Source of the DNA: Pogonophryne albipinna
Lineage: Eukaryota > Chordata > Actinopteri > Perciformes > Artedidraconidae
Assembly (NCBI GenBank): GCA_028583405.1
Contig: CM053260.1
Coordinates: 12,918,660 to 12,982,659 of the forward strand
Length of the DNA stretch: 64,000 nt
Reading direction: 5' to 3'
The position numbers and the translations under genes are program-made. Below the pieces are notes generated by a model, which had not been told where the DNA came from, did not search any database, and was given only the letters and a program-made list of their open reading frames with translations. This document shows, one piece after another, positions 60,153 through 64,000 of the stretch; the first letter of the stretch is position 1, and each line of letters opens with the position of its first letter.

Positions 60153-61860
60153 CAGTGGCGGAGCCAGGACATTTTCAGTGGGGTGGCCAGGATGGAACCA
60201 GTGATCATTTTGGGGTGGCATTGAAATCACTATTATGTGAACATAAAAATACATCTCACTATAAAATAAGGGGTTATTTAAGGCACCTACAACACACCTC
60301 TACATTATTTGGGATCAAGTGGTGGAATAGATCAAATAATATTCAGTATATCTAACTATTTTTTTCGTATTCCTGCAGGCAAAGTATCAACGAAGCTTAC
60401 ATTATACAAATGTAATGCAATATAGAGACTGTTTAGCTTATGGTGATCAGCAGCACTATGGGCTCATTCTCTCAGTGTATCATCAGGAATACAGAGACAC
60501 ACACACATCATTTAAATAAGAGTTTTTAAATTAAATGATAGGTTAAGAATAAACATCTTAAAGTAAATAACAATAAACAATAGCCCTTAATCCTGTAAGG
60601 CCCCCGGTTGTAATTTTACAACATTACTTTAAGCTATCCTAAAAAAAGTCAGTAAATGTTCAGGGGTAGACATTAAGGGTAAAATGCCACTGGCCCTTAA
60701 AGCAAACAGATATTGTTCTAAACTGTATTAAAGTAAACAGGTATTATCTTGAACTGTATTGAAGTGAACATGTATTATTTGGGACTGTTTTAAAGTAATC
60801 CTATATATATAACCCTTTTCACTTACACTCAATGACCCAGATACCCTGACACACACACACTTACACCTCCTGTCTCCAGCACACACACATACACTCACTG
60901 ACCCAGATATCAGCACACACACACACACATACACTTTCCCCCCCACCAGCACATGCACATGTTCTTATTCAAGGTTCTTCCTGGGGCCAGTATAATCTCA
61001 AGCACCAATATATCTGTGTACAATGTTTGATTGTTTTGGGAAAGAATAGTTTGTGTGAAATCTTCCCTGGGAAAGTAAAGGAGTGAAGTTAGGTGGAAGA
61101 TAAAAAGTGATTCTGACCTTGACTAGTTCCAAGGCTCTCACGCTTCACTTAGGAGTAAAATGGGATGGAAGAGCCGACCCACATCTCCGCCCCAAAAATG
61201 TCCATATATACTGTTGTTTATTCATGCAAAATGCCCCCCTTGTTTCTGACTGGCTGGTCCCGATACCTGTATCGCACAGCAGTAGAGCTGGGAGCCCGGA
61301 GTACTCTGTAATTTGTATTGGTGTTTTTTACCATTAAAATCAGATTATTGTTATAACTTTTATGCCGGTGTTTTGAACTCCTTCTCTTATTAATCTGACC
61401 AGGCTCATCTAACGAACGGCGCGGAGCAGAGGTGGGCTTTAAGCCACCACTACTGTGTTTGCTTCAACACCCTCCGGGCCGGTGGAATTGTATTATCACT
61501 GGCCCCACCATTGTAACCACTGGCCCCACCATTGTAACCACTGGCCCGGAGCATTCGTCCAAAAAAAATCGACTAATAATGAAGAAAATTAACACATTTG
61601 TTGCAATAGTAATTTATGCACTAACTACATTACTACTTGTACTACAACATTTGAATAATCAGGTCTTCCTCATTTTCCTCAATTGTTCATATTTGGTTTA
61701 TTAAAATAATGATATTGTGGTCATTGTTAAAAAATGTCTGCTATTATTATGAGTATTATTATTTGTATAATGCTCTTTCTGCCTTCCTGTCATTAGGAGT
61801 TAGAAATAATGGCTATGTAGCAGATTAGATTAGAACCTTCATTATCCTAAACTGCTGGGA
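60153..61860. other. Repeat-rich DNA right of the array, no gene seen
   Basis: Begins with CAGTGGCGGAGCC, a sequence type I associate with ends of interspersed DNA elements in fish; no matching right end found. Contains CA-rich microsatellites (about 60,845-60,940). A stretch at about 61,200-61,400 has a TATATA box and an ATTAAA signal in LTR-like spacing. A 21-base tandem repeat (CACTGGCCCCACCATTGTAAC) lies near 61,498-61,545. No coding frame is convincing. Confidence 0.45.
60845..60940. repeat. CA-rich microsatellite cluster
   Basis: Several (CA)n runs separated by short spacers including repeated ACTGACCCAGATA-like units. Confidence 0.8.
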
Positions 61861-61875
61861 CATTTCCCTATAGCT

Positions 61876-62360
61876 ATTACATTACATTACATTGCATTTA
61901 GCTGACGCTTTTATCAAAAGCGACTTACAATAAGTGCATTCGACCAGGAAGACACAACCTTGAAGAAAACAGAATCATATAAGTACATCAGGTTTCATAG
62001 AGCCAAACATTTCAAGTGCTGCTCAACTGGCTATAGATAAGCCAGTCCTTTATTAGTATATAAGTGCTCTGTTAGCAGTTCATTGTTAGTAATTCTATCG
62101 CTCGAAGTGGAGTCGAAAGAGATGAGTTTTCAGTCTGCGCCAGAAGGTGTGTAAGCTTTCTGCTGTCCTGATGTCAATGGGGAGCTCATTCCACCATTTT
62201 GGAGCCAGGATAGCAAACCCACGTGTTTTTGCTGATGGGAACTTGGGTCCCCCTCGCAGCGAGGGTGCAGCGAGTTGTTTGGCTGATGCAGAGCGGAGTG
62301 CACGTGCTGGGGTGTACAGTTTAACCATGTCCTGGATGTAGGAAGGGACCAGTGCAATTA
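61876..62360 (-). mobile_element. LINE 3' end (minus strand)
   Basis: The minus-strand frame ending at 62,095 reads GFAILAPKWWNELPIDIRTA...FWRRLKTHLF, a typical C-terminal tail of a LINE RT polyprotein. Downstream on that strand is a 3' UTR containing the complement of TTAGCTGACGCTTTTATC and an ATTACATTACATT repeat tail. 5'-truncated near 62,360. Confidence 0.7.
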
Positions 62361-64000
62361 AAAACCTGTATAGATATTAACAGTACTTAATGTCAGCTTA
62401 GTAAAAAAAAACATAATTATTATTTACAATGGACTAAGCTTAGCTAATAGACATAATTCCACCAGTCATGGACCACACCCACCTTTTCTTTTGAAAAACT
62501 GGGTGACATACTGTCGCCCTTTAGTCCGTCTCTCTTGTTTTTCTCTCCTTTCTTTTCTCTTTTGAAAGCCTGACTTTGTAAGTCGTTGACACATGGTATA
62601 CAGGGTTTCCCACACATAGACTATACTTGGGTGGGCCGCCCAGGTATATTAACGGCCGCCCAAGTATATTTCGCGACCCATTTAGATTTTTTTATTTTTT
62701 TTAATAATATATATATATATTTGTTTTCGTCCGTGACCACGACACCATCTGCGATCGATTAACTTGTGGACAATGATCCCTCGCTCTACGCCTCCTGTAC
62801 CCAGTCCCGGACTGGCCATCGGGAGGACCGGGGGGTTTCCTGATGGCCTGGCCTGTTAAGTGGCCTGCCTCACACAGGGTGACTGGCTGTCCACATGATG
62901 TGGCCTGCCGACATGGCCACTGTCATACAGATCATAAATCAAAGCCGTTGATTGGTCTCTGTGTGTCATTCAAGCTCGGGATAACCTCAGCTCAGGTGAG
63001 GTAAAGGACTCTCTGAGTGTTTAGATAGTTAACTTAGTCTAAGTTCTCTGTGGGTCTCAAACGGTTTGGTCACCATTTATGTAAACACATATTTCCATTT
63101 GAGAGGGTAGTGATTAGTAAAATATGCATGAATAAAAAATTTAAAGTTTCAGTAGGTGAAAAAAAGTAAGATACACTTTTAAAACTTGTTGAGAGCTAAA
63201 ACTAGTCTTTGCTGCTGCCTCAAAGAGGAGCAGGGGAGAGAGGAGGGAGACAGGAGAGGCTGATTCAGGAGCACAGACACACTTACAACTATAAATGAAC
63301 CAAAAATAAATAAACAAGTTTCAGTGTTTTTTTCATATTGGAAATGGGATGTTATCGGTTATGGCCATGATTTTATGATTATTGAAATGTATACAGTTCT
63401 GTTTAATATAGGTGTTTCCATAGATCTAGTCTCTTTATTTTCCCCTCAAAATGCACCAGATTGATTCATTTAACTCCAACATTTAAAAACAAATCTTACC
63501 GGGGGAGCACGCCCCCGGACCCCCCTAGACGATTTGAGGTCCACCCCCACTTTAAATCACATTGATAGGTTCCTAAATACATTTACAATTTTTTTTTAAA
63601 TAGTAACCCATGTCCATATGTTTATTTGTGGGTAGTAGATTTAAACTATAGGGCTATCACTATGGGCCCTGCCTGTACCTGTTCGCTCTGCCATGGCGTG
63701 AAGGGTCTGCTAACAAGCGACCAACAGAAAGGTTAATGTTGTTGCACGTCACGTCACCTCACTATTTGATATAAGACTAACATTCCTGACAATAGATCTC
63801 AATAGTCATCTCTTATGGTGTAAATGCATTTTTAATAATAACATTTTTGAATGGAACATTCTCAACATGAATGCATAAATCCAAATAAATATAACTTACA
63901 TATGTGGGAAAATACTGTGTTTAAAATGTGTAATTGAAATTAGATGCTAGCTTTTTGTTTTGATATATATATATATATTGTATTCCAGTCTCCCTTCACA
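62361..64000. other. Non-genic DNA with uncharacterised repeats
   Basis: AT-rich sequence with patches that look like interspersed-repeat ends (CAGGGTTTCCCACACA near 62,603; CAGTCCCGGACTGGCC near 62,802; GGGGGAGCACGCCCCCGGAC near 63,502). Short AT runs lie at about 62,707 and 63,965. I found no gene, RNA or complete element. Confidence 0.4.

Noticed and set aside
62147..62341. 64-aa plus-strand ORF
   Set aside because: Antisense of the LINE C-terminal fragment.

Overview
The window looks like nuclear DNA of a ray-finned (teleost) fish. Two split protein-coding genes with canonical GT-AG introns can be rebuilt completely, and the rest is dominated by vertebrate/teleost-type transposable elements (Tc1, L2-like and Rex3-like LINEs, hAT, TTAA-target elements, LTR elements) and tRNA-Ala genes. 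There is no sign of bacterial gene organisation.

Left third (1-15,150). A complete rod-type transducin alpha gene (gnat1, + strand, 8 coding exons, 350 codons plus stop) is followed tail-to-tail by a complete ER-degradation-enhancing mannosidase-like gene (edem1, - strand, 12 coding exons, 639 codons plus stop). The edem1 promoter carries an ERSE-like element, a TGACGTG core and a TGACGTCA palindrome, which fits unfolded-protein-response control. One edem1 intron holds a solo LTR with a 5-bp target duplication, from the same family as the LTR elements further right.

Right two thirds (15,150-60,150). This is a nested, tandemly amplified block. A basic module 'S' (about 2.8 kb; tRNA-Ala(UGC), LINE scraps and a long-inverted-repeat element) occurs as one divergent copy (S0, 15.15-17.21 kb) and five derived copies (S1-S5). 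Three LTR elements of 7.7-8.4 kb without recognisable gag-pol (LTRs, a PBS matching tRNA-Ser, PPT-like tract) sit at the same S/S junction with the same 5-bp duplication. They start at 21,683, 35,807 and 50,000, giving a period of about 14.1-14.2 kb. Two S/S junctions without the LTR element show the empty site. Flanks of the Tc1 copies are mosaic, which suggests growth by unequal crossing-over between Tc1 copies and between S modules. Later insertions decorate single units: an L2-like LINE in S4, and a TTAA-target element, a hAT element and a Rex3-like scrap in the third LTR element.

Right edge (60,150-64,000). The array ends in a truncated Tc1 copy. What follows is repeat-rich, apparently non-genic DNA with a LINE 3' fragment, microsatellites and uncharacterised interspersed repeats.

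The best candidate for something undescribed is the composite tRNA-Ala/large non-coding LTR element array and the recombination history that can be read from its junctions. All family assignments are by eye; no database search was run.
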